Assembly: GCA_020054495.1 (NCBI GenBank)
Contig: JAHWGK010000013.1
Coordinates: 1 to 55,296 of the forward strand
Source: Thermoplasmata archaeon
Lineage (GTDB): Archaea; Thermoplasmatota; E2; DHVEG-1
Length of the DNA: 55,296 nt
Direction of reading: 5' to 3'
The translations under genes were made by a program, and so were the position numbers. Positions 1 through 8,325 of the stretch are shown here, one piece after another (within the stretch, counting starts at the first letter, position 1; each line of letters starts with the position of its first letter). The notes beneath the pieces were generated by a model. It had not been told where the DNA came from. It was given only the letters and a program-made list of their open reading frames with translations, and did not search any database.

Positions 1-364
1 TCCAATAAAATACTTCGTATTTTTCATGTTGCATCATCTCAAATATCGATATGCAACACGAGCTAATCAAGAATTATTATACCATCTTTTTTTTGTAAAT
101 TATGGAAAAGAAATCAATGTAGACTACTATGTCTTGTTTTGTTAGGATGTTTGTGCTATAAAGCTTATATACTAATTAAATTTAATTTATTGTATAAAAA
201 TGATGTGAGTATGGGGTGGGTACATACCTATTTATAGTCACTTCTTGCATATTATCACATTATCGTCTACCCGCTAATATCTTCTATTATATTTTTCCCA
301 ATAGAAAAACAGTTTTATAAGATACTACTTGTTTTGATATTGATTATTTAAGGGAGGAAAATAA
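1..364. other. Intergenic region with one inverted repeat, no gene seen
   Basis: No convincing coding frame on either strand. An 8-base inverted repeat, TGTTGCAT at 27-34 and ATGCAACA at 51-58, could form a hairpin. It is followed by a T-run near 86-95, which would fit the terminator of a gene lying before the window. A TATA-like TTTTATAAG near 313 and an AGGGAGGAAA ribosome binding site at 350-359 belong to the gene that starts at 365. Confidence 0.4.
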
Positions 365-688
365 ATGAGAGATTTAACTAAAGATGAAATAGAAAACAGT
401 AATAAAGGAAATAAACTAAATCTGTTAAACATTCCAGATATTAATATCGAACTAATTATTACAATAGTTGGTATTCTTTTATTATTTATTACATTTTTAA
501 TATCTGTTTCTCTGAGCACACCTGAAAATTTGAATAAACTTGTGGGTTATTTTGAAACCCAAAGGACATTGTTAATCTTAAATTATCTTGGATTGCTTGT
601 TACCTTTTCTGGCATAACTTTTATGATATTTTCTTTTTACCAGTCGTGGAAAGATGCAATTAATAAAATTTATGAGAAAATGAAGTAG
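365..688 (+). CDS. Small membrane protein with two predicted transmembrane helices
   Basis: I do not recognise the family. The 107-residue protein has a charged N-terminus, a hydrophobic helix at about residues 27-49, a short loop and a second helix at about 69-91, then a basic C-terminus. This suggests a small two-pass membrane protein with both ends in the cytoplasm. The start is well supported: a strong AGGGAGG site lies 5-8 bases before the ATG. It stands alone, about 90 bases before the DUF89 gene on the same strand. No function can be assigned. Confidence 0.6.
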   Translation: MRDLTKDEIENSNKGNKLNLLNIPDINIELIITIVGILLLFITFLISVSLSTPENLNKLVGYFETQRTLLILNYLGLLVTFSGITFMIFSFYQSWKDAINKIYEKMK

Positions 689-778
689 GTTTTGAATGAT
701 TGAGAGGATGAGGAACTATTTAGTAACACTTTCCAGTTTAGTAAGACTATAATATTGGTTGTTGTTTTCAGGTTTTGT

Positions 779-1657
779 ATGAAGATTCAAATTGAGTGTG
801 CCCCATGTCTTCTAAAGCGTATCGTTTTTGAAGCTGAACAGAGTACGAAGGATAAAGAGCTTCTTACTAAGACCGTGAAGAATGCATGTAAGTTGTTATC
901 TGAGCTTTACGATCCAAATGTATGCAGTGCAACAATTGCAACAAAAGTTCATAAAATTGCATATGACACACTTGGAAATGATGATCCATATCGTGATTTA
1001 AAGAAACAAAGTAACAAAATCGCTCAATCACTTCTTCCAAGAGTAGAAGAACTAATTGAAAGTTCAGATGATCCCTTAAGAATAGCTATGCTTTGTTCAA
1101 TTATTGGAAATATGATGGATTTTGGAATCCCCGGAGCCAGTGAACACCCAGAGGGTCTTAGTGAGATATTTGAGGAAACATTTGCAGAAGATCTTGGATA
1201 TGATGATTTCGATGAATTAAAGATATTGTTATCAAAATCAAAAAACGTAGTTTTATTTACTGATAATTGCGGTGAGATTGTTTTTGATAAGGTTTTGTGT
1301 CGTGAATTAAAAAAATTTAACCCAAATATTTTTTTGACAGTTGTTGTTAAAGGCAAACCAATCATTAGTGATGCGACATTAAAAGATGTTGAGGAGCTTA
1401 ATTTTAAAGAAGAAACTGATGAAATTCTTACTACTGGTTGTTTTGCAATTGGATTAGATTTTAAAAAAATATCTCCGATGCTTAAAAAAGCCCTTGTAAA
1501 AGCCGATCTTATTATTTGTAAGGGTATGGCTAATTATGAAGCTTTTTCTGAAACTAATTACAGTCCAATTGCTTATTTATTGAGGACTAAATGTAATGCG
1601 ATTGCAAATTCAATGGATTTACCAATTAATATCAACGTAGTAAAACTATACAAATAA
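779..1657 (+). CDS. DUF89 family protein, metal-dependent phosphatase-like (ARMT1-like)
   Basis: The protein begins with the E-C-A-P-C-L-L-K-R signature typical of archaeal DUF89 proteins and later carries the metal-site motif D-N-C-G-E-I and the K-G-M-A-N-Y-E motif near the C-terminus. In characterised relatives this fold is a metal-dependent phosphatase proposed to clear damaged or overflow sugar and cofactor phosphates. The substrate here cannot be told from sequence. I chose the ATG at 779, not a TTG at 755, because the family starts directly at M-K-I-x-x-E-C. At 292 residues it matches the family. It is followed after 6 bases by a small membrane protein that may be co-transcribed. Confidence 0.85.
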   Translation: MKIQIECAPCLLKRIVFEAEQSTKDKELLTKTVKNACKLLSELYDPNVCSATIATKVHKIAYDTLGNDDPYRDLKKQSNKIAQSLLPRVEELIESSDDPLRIAMLCSIIGNMMDFGIPGASEHPEGLSEIFEETFAEDLGYDDFDELKILLSKSKNVVLFTDNCGEIVFDKVLCRELKKFNPNIFLTVVVKGKPIISDATLKDVEELNFKEETDEILTTGCFAIGLDFKKISPMLKKALVKADLIICKGMANYEAFSETNYSPIAYLLRTKCNAIANSMDLPININVVKLYK

Positions 1658-1663
1658 TTTTTA

Positions 1664-1924
1664 ATGATAGATAAGAAAATTAAAGGTTTTATAATAGTTC
1701 CATTACTTATTTTTGCAATTCTATCAGTAATTATTATTAATGATATTAGTTTTGAAGTAATAGAAGAAGAAATAAATTATTGGTTAATAATTGATAATAA
1801 TTTTAATAAATTCTTAGAACGAGGCTTTTTGATAGGCCATCTTAGAGGATTTTTTATTATAAGGACTATGGAAAACACACTTGATGATATTATTCAAATT
1901 GAAGAAAATATGATTAATTTATAG
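1664..1924 (+). CDS. Small single-pass membrane protein, unknown
   Basis: The 86-residue protein has a basic start, one hydrophobic helix at about residues 8-26 and a mostly acidic and Asn/Ile-rich remainder. It follows the DUF89 stop by 6 bases, with no separate promoter visible, so the two are probably one transcript. Its 3' end overlaps the convergent MarC gene by 6 bases. The family is not recognised; a real but fast-evolving gene and a fortuitous ORF are both possible. Confidence 0.45.
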   Translation: MIDKKIKGFIIVPLLIFAILSVIIINDISFEVIEEEINYWLIIDNNFNKFLERGFLIGHLRGFFIIRTMENTLDDIIQIEENMINL

Positions 1925-2557
1925 GAATCCGTTAGCAATTAACCATCCTTCTATTGCTAAAAACATGAATTGAACAGCAATTGCAACAGTCAATAGTCCC
2001 ATAACTCTAGTAAAAGCGTCCATTCCTTTTTTTCCAAGTAATTTTATTACAAATGTTGAGCTTAGAAATATTAGATAAGTGATAATCATTGTAAGCAAAA
2101 TAGCAATTACTGCAAGTATCACTGCAAACCACCATGCTATATCATATTCAACTGGGACGATTTTCATACTTATAATTATGACGGTTATTGCTCCAGGTCC
2201 AGATAGTGATGGCATTGCAAGTGGAACAAGTGCATAGTCTGCTTTTTGCTCTTCTCCTGGTGGGCTCTCTCCAAATTGTTGCCCTCTTCTAGTCATATCA
2301 AGACCAACAAAAACAAGTAAGATTCCACCAGCAATTCTAAGGGAATAAATCTCAATTCCTAAGTATTCAAGGATAGCTGATCCTGCAAATGCAAATATAA
2401 TCAGAAGAATTGCTGCATACATAACAGCGTTTTTCGCAGTTTTTTCCCTTTCTTTTTTTGAATAACTGCTGGTAATTGCTGAAAAAAGCGCAAGAGTAGA
2501 TGATGGATTAACAATAATGATCAAAGGTATGAATATTGCAAGGAAGTATTCTATCAT
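1919..2557 (-). CDS. MarC family integral membrane protein
   Basis: This is a 212-residue, six-helix membrane protein of the MarC (UPF0056) family. Diagnostic stretches are the N-terminal I-I-V-N-P segment in the first helix, the G-G-I-L-L-V-F-V-G-L-D-M loop around residues 78-89 and P-L-A-M-P-S-L-S-G-P-G-A around 113-124. Length fits the family. Members were once linked to multiple antibiotic resistance, but transport substrate and role are unsettled. It lies 50 bases downstream of the DUF47 gene on the same strand and could be the third gene of the phosphate operon, or be independently transcribed. Confidence 0.9.
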   Translation of the reverse strand: MIEYFLAIFIPLIIIVNPSSTLALFSAITSSYSKKEREKTAKNAVMYAAILLIIFAFAGSAILEYLGIEIYSLRIAGGILLVFVGLDMTRRGQQFGESPPGEEQKADYALVPLAMPSLSGPGAITVIIISMKIVPVEYDIAWWFAVILAVIAILLTMIITYLIFLSSTFVIKLLGKKGMDAFTRVMGLLTVAIAVQFMFLAIEGWLIANGFL

Positions 2558-2606
2558 CTAAAGGGTTTATCCAATTAAATTATTTCAATCTTTTGTAAAT
2601 ACAGTT

Positions 2607-3305
2607 TTATTTCGCAATCATTGCTCTAAGCCAATCAGCAACGTTTTCTGCATGATCAGCAATATCATCAACCCAATCAGCAATCTTTAATAAATGATAA
2701 ACATCCATAGGATTAAGTTTTTTCTCAAGTTTATAAATTCCTTTTGTCATTTCATATTTCTTTTTATCTGCTTCATATTCAAATTGATGAACCTTGTAAA
2801 TAAATTCTTTTGTCTGTTGCCTCTCACGCTTTACAAAGCTTGTTTCAACAAGATCACGAAGGTTACCAACAGCATCTTTCATTGCTCCAACGGTTTTTAC
2901 TACTAGTTTGAGGTGTTCGATAAAAACACCTTGTAATTCTTTTGGTATTTTTGTATGTCTCATATCTAACATTCGAGCGAGATTTTCTGCATGATCTAAA
3001 ATTGCATCTTGTTCTCTTAAGGCCCACATGAATTTACCTTTGTCAACGGGCATAAAAAGATGTGAGGGAAGATGGTTGCGAATATTACTTTTTATTAAAT
3101 CTGCTTCATGTTCAATTTCTGAAACTTTTTGAGCAACATTTGAAAAATCTTTATAATCTCCTTTATAGTAATTTATTAACCCATCGCCTAGAAGACATAT
3201 ACAATCTTTTACTTTGCACATATGTTCTAAGAGCTGAGCAAATGGTGATTTTTTTCTAAAAGTATCAGCTACAGGTGCTCTGAAATGCCTTTTTTCTTCA
3301 ACCAT
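2607..3305 (-). CDS. DUF47 (PhoU-like) phosphate transport accessory protein
   Basis: The 232-residue all-helical protein matches the DUF47/TIGR00153 family, PhoU-like proteins encoded next to Pit transporters. Visible signatures are conserved E/D-rich helices such as V-S-E-I-E-H-E-A-D near residue 64 and the C-terminal I-A-D-W-V-D-D-I-A-D-H-A-E-N. Such acidic helices bind metal clusters in PhoU-like structures. It probably modulates the adjacent phosphate transporter. The gene begins 14 bases after the Pit stop, with AAGGTGA just before its ATG, so the two form an operon. Confidence 0.9.
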   Translation of the reverse strand: MVEEKRHFRAPVADTFRKKSPFAQLLEHMCKVKDCICLLGDGLINYYKGDYKDFSNVAQKVSEIEHEADLIKSNIRNHLPSHLFMPVDKGKFMWALREQDAILDHAENLARMLDMRHTKIPKELQGVFIEHLKLVVKTVGAMKDAVGNLRDLVETSFVKRERQQTKEFIYKVHQFEYEADKKKYEMTKGIYKLEKKLNPMDVYHLLKIADWVDDIADHAENVADWLRAMIAK

Positions 3306-3319
3306 AATAATTCACCTTA

Positions 3320-4558
3320 TTATCCTCCAAATATTGTTTTCAACAATAAAAAAATTCCTATACTTGTTCCAGCAGCAATTGGAAGAGTAACAACCCAAGA
3401 TATAACAATTTTTTTAATAACACTAAGATCTACTGCTTCAAGACCACGAGCAAGGCCTACACCTATTACAGCTCCTACTACAGTATGTGATGTGGAAATT
3501 GGAAGACCCATCTTTGAGCAAATTAGAACTGTTGTTGCTGCTCCAAAATCAACACTGAAACCTCGTGTGTTTGTAAGATTTGTAATTTTTTTCCCAACAG
3601 TTTGCATAACACGTCTGCCCCATGTCATACATCCAAAAGCTATACCAATACCACCTAGCGCAAGAAGCCATGTAGGAACAGTTACTTGGTCACCGATAGA
3701 TAGACCCTGGGCTAAAGGTATAATTGATGCAATAGGACCTATTGCATTTGCTACATCATTAGCACCATGAGCAAAAGCAACATAGCAGGATGTACCAACC
3801 TGAAGTTTTCTAAAAATACCCTCAACGGTCGCATAATCCTCTGGTCCTTTTTCTTCAATTTTCCTTAGTGCAAAAATTCCAAATATTGCAACTATAATTG
3901 CAGCAAAGCTTGCGATAATAACTGTTTGAGTTTCAGAAATATTATATGTTTTACTAAGGGATGTCTTTAAAAACAATGAGGAAACTATTAAAAAGGCTGT
4001 AAAACCAAAAATAATTGGACCAACAATCTTTGCAGCATTTACAGGATGATCCTTAGCAAATATAGTTTTCACAATAATTTTAAAAATAAAAAATGCAAGT
4101 ATACAACCAGCAACAGGTGAAAGAATCCAACTAGCAGCAACACTACCTACTTTTCCCCATTCGACAGCTGACAAACCACCGGCAATAAGGCCAAAACCCA
4201 TTAATGCACCAATTATTGAGTGAGTTGTTGAAATGGGCATAGATTTCCATGTAGAAAGTGTGACCCAAAGGGCAGCTGCAATAAGACTTGCCACAAAACC
4301 AAGGAGAAGTAAATTATTAGGAATTCCAGTTGTTGTAATTATTCCTTTTCTAACAGTATCAGAAACATGACTGCCAACAAATACTGCACCAATAAAATTG
4401 AGAACTCCTGCAATTATAACTGCTTGTTTAAAAGTAATTGCTTTAGCACCAACTGCTGTTGCCATTGAATTTGCAACATCGTTTGAACCAATACTCCATG
4501 CCATGTAAAAAGCAATAGCACTGGCACCCCCAATGATTAACCATAATGTTAGATCCAA
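3320..4558 (-). CDS. pit: PiT-family inorganic phosphate transporter
   Basis: A 412-residue polytopic membrane protein with the duplicated PiT signature: G-S-N-D-V-A-N-S near residues 24-31 in the first half and H-G-A-N-D-V-A-N-A-I-G-P near 264-275 in the second, each followed by a P-I-S-T-(T/S)-H-(S/T) segment. PiT proteins move phosphate, as metal phosphate or free anion, coupled to H+ or Na+. The start is TTG at 4558, 11 bases after an AGGAGG site; no ATG fits better. It is the first gene of pit-DUF47 and diverges from a PhoU/AbrB-type regulator, which suggests phosphate-responsive control. Confidence 0.93.
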   Translation of the reverse strand: MDLTLWLIIGGASAIAFYMAWSIGSNDVANSMATAVGAKAITFKQAVIIAGVLNFIGAVFVGSHVSDTVRKGIITTTGIPNNLLLLGFVASLIAAALWVTLSTWKSMPISTTHSIIGALMGFGLIAGGLSAVEWGKVGSVAASWILSPVAGCILAFFIFKIIVKTIFAKDHPVNAAKIVGPIIFGFTAFLIVSSLFLKTSLSKTYNISETQTVIIASFAAIIVAIFGIFALRKIEEKGPEDYATVEGIFRKLQVGTSCYVAFAHGANDVANAIGPIASIIPLAQGLSIGDQVTVPTWLLALGGIGIAFGCMTWGRRVMQTVGKKITNLTNTRGFSVDFGAATTVLICSKMGLPISTSHTVVGAVIGVGLARGLEAVDLSVIKKIVISWVVTLPIAAGTSIGIFLLLKTIFGG

Positions 4559-4662
4559 TTCAGTCTTTTCCTCCTGTTATAAATTATCCAATATCATATT
4601 TCATTAGATAATTTATTTTCACTATTAAGTGCTGAAACTGTCATTTAAATATATATTTTGTC

Positions 4663-4687
4663 TATATAGTCTATAGTTAACTATATA
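4663..4687. promoter_or_regulatory. Palindrome in the divergent pit / phoU-like intergenic region
   Basis: TATATAGT at 4663-4670 and ACTATATA at 4680-4687 form an 8-base inverted repeat with a 9-base spacer, midway between the two divergent genes. A TATA-like run follows at about 4695-4706, about 25-30 bases before the ATG at 4730. The AbrB-type domain encoded next door is a candidate binder. The AT-richness of the region makes chance palindromes possible. Confidence 0.4.
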
Positions 4688-4729
4688 TTCAAAATTTTTA
4701 TATATAGAATTGATATTGGGGGCAAAATC

Positions 4730-5746
4730 ATGGAAATAAGACGGGTTCAAATTACAGGTGGTTCTTCATATATAATAACTCTTCCAAAAGAATGGATTAA
4801 ATCTGTAAAAATAAAGAAAAATGATCAGCTAGGATTAATAAGACAATCTGATGGTACATTACTAATATCTCCAAAACTCATAGAAAAACAAATAATAAGC
4901 GAAAAGGTTTTTACAGTTACTGAAAAAACAGATCAACAATTTTTATTAAGGCAATTGATTGGAGCATATATTGCTGGATATAATTCTATTAAAATAGAAT
5001 CTAAAGATAGAATTCCTTCAAAAATTAGAACTAGTGTTAGAGAATTCACTCAATTAACAATAGGGCAGGAAGTTATAGAAGAAACTGATAATTTTATAAT
5101 AATAAAAGATTTGCTAAAACCTGCAGAGATGCCTTTTAATTCTACTATCAAAAGAATGCATTTAATTGTTAACAGTATGCATGAAGATGCTATGACCGCC
5201 TTAAAAACAAGTAGTAGAAAAATTGCAGAAGAAATACCTTTTAGAGATAATGAAGTAGACAGATTACATTGGTTGGTTGCTCGCCAACACAATATTATTC
5301 TTCAAAACGTAAGCCTTGCAGAAAAAATGGGAATTACAATAGGAATAACATCAACATATTTTCTGATAAGTAGAATTATTGAACGTATCGGTGATCATGT
5401 AGTACGAATTGCACAAAACATAATAATCATTGTAGATAAGGATATTGACAAGCAAATTATAAATAAAATTCAATATGCAAGTAACCTTGCACAAAATATA
5501 GCAAGTAAAAGTATTGGTTCATTTTTCAGAAAAGATATCCATAAGTCAAATGAAAATATTGAGGCATCAAAAAAGCTTGAAACTTTTTGTGAAGAAATAA
5601 ATGAATTAGCATTGAAAGAAAAGGGAACATTGGCCATTTCAATTGGGTATATTGTTGAAAGTATTCGAAGAATTGCAGAATATGCAGAAGATATATCCGA
5701 AACTGCAATTAATTATCTAGTTGGAGAAGAAAGTAAGAAAATATAA
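4730..5746 (+). CDS. Phosphate uptake regulator: AbrB-like DNA-binding head plus PhoU domains
   Basis: The 338-residue protein opens with a SpoVT/AbrB-type swapped-hairpin domain (residues about 1-50, with R-R-V-Q-I-T-G-G-S-S-Y-I-I-T-L-P-K-E-W). It continues with PhoU-like helical repeats, seen in R-I-I-E-R-I-G-D-H-V near 220 and R-R-I-A-E-Y-A-E-D-I near 310. This architecture is typical of archaeal PhoU proteins, thought to be transcriptional regulators of phosphate uptake. It diverges from pit-DUF47 across a palindrome, consistent with control of that operon and perhaps itself. No signal peptide; cytoplasmic. Confidence 0.9.
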   Translation: MEIRRVQITGGSSYIITLPKEWIKSVKIKKNDQLGLIRQSDGTLLISPKLIEKQIISEKVFTVTEKTDQQFLLRQLIGAYIAGYNSIKIESKDRIPSKIRTSVREFTQLTIGQEVIEETDNFIIIKDLLKPAEMPFNSTIKRMHLIVNSMHEDAMTALKTSSRKIAEEIPFRDNEVDRLHWLVARQHNIILQNVSLAEKMGITIGITSTYFLISRIIERIGDHVVRIAQNIIIIVDKDIDKQIINKIQYASNLAQNIASKSIGSFFRKDIHKSNENIEASKKLETFCEEINELALKEKGTLAISIGYIVESIRRIAEYAEDISETAINYLVGEESKKI

Positions 5747-5765
5747 TTTTTATGATATTTAACTT

Positions 5766-6521
5766 TTAATCGTAATATTTGTTAGTGCAGCATCCATTAG
5801 AAATATTAAATTCAATCATTTTCATTTCTTTTTCTTTTCTAATATTCACAACAGATATTTCAATTTTATTTTCATCAATATCAATTATATTAAAAGTATT
5901 TCCAAAATGTGCTCTAGTTCGATTACATGAAAACGTTCCGGCATTTACAAGTAGCGTTTTATGAATTTTTACAGCCCAGGGGACATGTCGATGACCCATA
6001 AGAACAAGAGGTACCTCATTTTTTAAAATAATATCCAAGGTTTCTCCAGCATCTTCAATTATATTTGTTTCTCTACCAGAATTAGGAACAGGAACAACAT
6101 GATGATGAAAACCTAGAACAGTCATCTTTTTTTTCTTAATTCCTTCCTCAATTTTTATATGTCGACCTCTGCCAAGCCTTCCATCGTCTTTATCAGGCTC
6201 ACTTGAACCGAGACCAACAAGAACAATATCATCATATGTTTGAATAAAATCTGTATCGCCAAAAAATTCAGGAAAAAGTTTCCAACCAAGATTACGTTCA
6301 TCATGATTCCCTGGAACAATCATAACTTTTCCTTTGATATTTTTTAATTTCTCTTTTGCAAGTTCATATTCAGAAAGTAAACCATCTGTTGTAAGATCAC
6401 CCGAGATAAAAACAAGATCCGGATCAACTTTGTTAACCATTGATGCAGCCTTATCAAATATTTTTTCGTTAAAATCAGTCCCATAATTGCAATGTATATC
6501 AGAAATATGTGCAATTTTCAT
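5766..6521 (-). CDS. Calcineurin-like metallophosphoesterase
   Basis: The 251-residue protein shows the metallophosphoesterase metal ligands in order: D-x-H in I-S-D-I-H (residues 7-11), G-D in F-I-S-G-D-L near 40, G-N-H-D-E near 71-75, H-H-H-V near 140 and G-H-R-H near 177-180. It is cytoplasmic. Homologues act on cyclic nucleotides, nucleotides or other phosphodiesters, and the substrate is not evident. The C-terminus has a small Cys-containing tail (G-C-C-T-N). It lies 51 bases downstream of rtcA on the same strand and may be in the pncC-like/rtcA transcript, which would hint at RNA end metabolism; that link is inference. Confidence 0.85.
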   Translation of the reverse strand: MKIAHISDIHCNYGTDFNEKIFDKAASMVNKVDPDLVFISGDLTTDGLLSEYELAKEKLKNIKGKVMIVPGNHDERNLGWKLFPEFFGDTDFIQTYDDIVLVGLGSSEPDKDDGRLGRGRHIKIEEGIKKKKMTVLGFHHHVVPVPNSGRETNIIEDAGETLDIILKNEVPLVLMGHRHVPWAVKIHKTLLVNAGTFSCNRTRAHFGNTFNIIDIDENKIEISVVNIRKEKEMKMIEFNISNGCCTNKYYD

Positions 6522-6572
6522 GAAACTTGATAAAAATTTGCTGTTTATATGTTTTATCTACATATTCTATAA

Positions 6573-7598
6573 CTAGTTTATAGAAATTTTAATGTTATTT
6601 TCTTCTTGTCTTGCTTGGAAATCTACATCAAGAAATTGTTTTATTAACCACATATTTGTTTGAGCATGAGTACTGATTTTCTGGACAACACATGACGAAG
6701 ATCCCTTTCCCCTAGCCAAGGCCATATATGGCAGTAGTTGATCAAATGCAAAAACATCAAGAGTTGATTCTGAATCGATTTCATTTAACAAATTCAATGC
6801 TGCAAGTTTACCAACCTCTTCTGATAATAAATTCCTCTCACCTAATAGAGTAGTTCCAAGAATTGTTTCATCAGATTTGGCCCATAGAGTTATACCTGTT
6901 CCAGTGGAAAGAGATTTTGTTTCTTCTACCGCTATCGAACACATATGATTACTTTTTAATAAAGTTTTAATTGCACTATTTTTAATTCTAGTACTAATAT
7001 GGTCAGGGAGGTTTGAGATATTAATAATTCCATTAATATCTTTAAAAACCTGAATTTTATCTAGTTTAAGTGGTCGAATATTTTTACATGGATTTACGGT
7101 TATTTCTGCTTCTCCACCACCTTTGGGATAATAACCACGTTTTAAAAGTTTAGCTTCTACAGTAACTCCTATTTTTTGTAAGAGACGAAGAAATACATAC
7201 TGGAAATAATCCCATGAGGGGGCCCATTTAACATCTGTACCACCAGAAATTCTAATTTTTACCGGTTCCTCAGTTTTCATTGATGCTAATATTATTGCCT
7301 GGAAAGCTAGAGAAATACTACCTGCGGTTCCTATTTTGAAATTGTAGTCTCCACCTTTGAAATTACCAGGTTTGAATGTTAATGTAGGAGAACTAATTTC
7401 TAACCCTGTAATTTCAGCGTTGCACAGCTCCTTTATACTCTGAATTGAAATATAGTGCTGAGGTTTTATACCTGGATTTGGACGATTAGCTCGAATGTTT
7501 GTTATTTTAATCGGTTTTTTTGTAAGAGTTGATAGGGAAATTGCAGTACGTAATACTTGTCCTCCTCCTTCACCATATGAACCATCTATTTCTATCAA
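6573..7598 (-). CDS. rtcA: RNA 3'-terminal phosphate cyclase
   Basis: RtcA converts RNA 3'-phosphates to 2',3'-cyclic phosphates using ATP, through an AMP-histidine intermediate. The protein begins with the invariant I-D-G-S-Y-G-E-G-G-G-Q motif and carries the catalytic-type histidine H311 in S-T-H-A-Q-T-N-M. Length 341 matches the family. The start is TTG at 7598; the family N-terminus begins right here and no ATG is available. The gene begins 12 bases after the stop of the CinA-like gene, so they share an operon. A companion RtcB ligase is not in the window. Confidence 0.95.
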   Translation of the reverse strand: MIEIDGSYGEGGGQVLRTAISLSTLTKKPIKITNIRANRPNPGIKPQHYISIQSIKELCNAEITGLEISSPTLTFKPGNFKGGDYNFKIGTAGSISLAFQAIILASMKTEEPVKIRISGGTDVKWAPSWDYFQYVFLRLLQKIGVTVEAKLLKRGYYPKGGGEAEITVNPCKNIRPLKLDKIQVFKDINGIINISNLPDHISTRIKNSAIKTLLKSNHMCSIAVEETKSLSTGTGITLWAKSDETILGTTLLGERNLLSEEVGKLAALNLLNEIDSESTLDVFAFDQLLPYMALARGKGSSSCVVQKISTHAQTNMWLIKQFLDVDFQARQEENNIKISIN

Positions 7599-7610
7599 AA
7601 TAACACCATT

Positions 7611-8102
7611 TCACTGTTTATTTGTAATATCTAAAAGCATTTGAAGAGCTGCATTGCACGTGCTCTCTTTATTTTGTAACCTGTCTCCAGAGAATTGATA
7701 TTTTCTTACTATTGCTTTATCTGCTAATGAAACTGCAATATAAACAAGTCCCACAGGCTTTTCAGGAGTTCCACCAGTTGGTCCAGCAATTCCAGTTGTT
7801 GCAATTCCAATATCCACATTTGATTTTATTCTAACTCCTTCAGCCATGGCTTCAGCAACTTGTTCACTTACTGCTCCAAATTCCTCTAAAATATCTTCTT
7901 TAATTCCTAATAAATCTATCTTGGCTTTATTGCTATATGAAACTATACCTCTATCAAAATAAACTGAGCTTCCAGAAATATTTGTTAGAGTATGTGCGAT
8001 AAGACCACCTGAACATGACTCAGCAGTTGCAACAGTTATATTTCTTTGTTCAAGGAGATTTGAGATCTTTAATAGGCTATCCTCATCGATCAATAAATCC
8101 AC
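7611..8102 (-). CDS. CinA C-terminal family protein, nicotinamide-nucleotide amidohydrolase-like
   Basis: The 163-residue protein is a stand-alone CinA C-terminal domain (PncC family). Signatures are T-V-A-T-A-E-S-C-S-G-G-L near residues 22-33, S-V-Y-F-D-R-G-I-V-S-Y-S-N near 46-58 and G-I-A-T-T-G-I-A-G-P-T-G-G near 98-110. PncC deamidates NMN to nicotinate mononucleotide, feeding NAD salvage. The start is GTG at 8102, or possibly TTG nine bases later, which would have better spacing from the GGTGG site. First gene of an operon with rtcA. Confidence 0.88.
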   Translation of the reverse strand: MDLLIDEDSLLKISNLLEQRNITVATAESCSGGLIAHTLTNISGSSVYFDRGIVSYSNKAKIDLLGIKEDILEEFGAVSEQVAEAMAEGVRIKSNVDIGIATTGIAGPTGGTPEKPVGLVYIAVSLADKAIVRKYQFSGDRLQNKESTCNAALQMLLDITNKQ

Positions 8103-8217
8103 CTTTTTTAACTGTTAATGAAGTCTTTACTATTTAAAGAATTTTCATTTACTGATATCAAAAGTTATATAGGTTTATAATTATCCCTTCTCTTACTTCG
8201 TTTACAGAGAATTAGTT

Positions 8218-8288
8218 AGCCCCGTAGTGTAGCGGCAACATAAGAGACTCTGGATCTCTAGTCGCCAGTTCGAATCTGGCCGGGGCTG
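8218..8288 (+). tRNA. tRNA-Gln (anticodon CTG)
   Basis: A full cloverleaf can be folded by eye. The acceptor AGCCCCG at 8218-8224 pairs with CGGGGCT at 8281-8287, with discriminator G and no encoded CCA. The anticodon stem AGAGA/TCTCT flanks loop CTCTGGA, giving anticodon CTG. The T arm is GCCAG-TTCGAAT-CTGGC. The first pair is the weak A1-U72, reported as an identity element for the archaeal GatDE amidotransferase. Discriminator G73 is also what bacterial GlnRS uses. It sits 37 bases before the GlnRS gene. Confidence 0.95.
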
Positions 8289-8325
8289 TCTTTAAATCTC
8301 TTAAACATATATGAGGTGATGTAAT

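Noticed and set aside
3285..3770. A 161-residue plus-strand open frame rich in Pro and Val
   Set aside because: It is the antisense frame of the Pit transporter gene.
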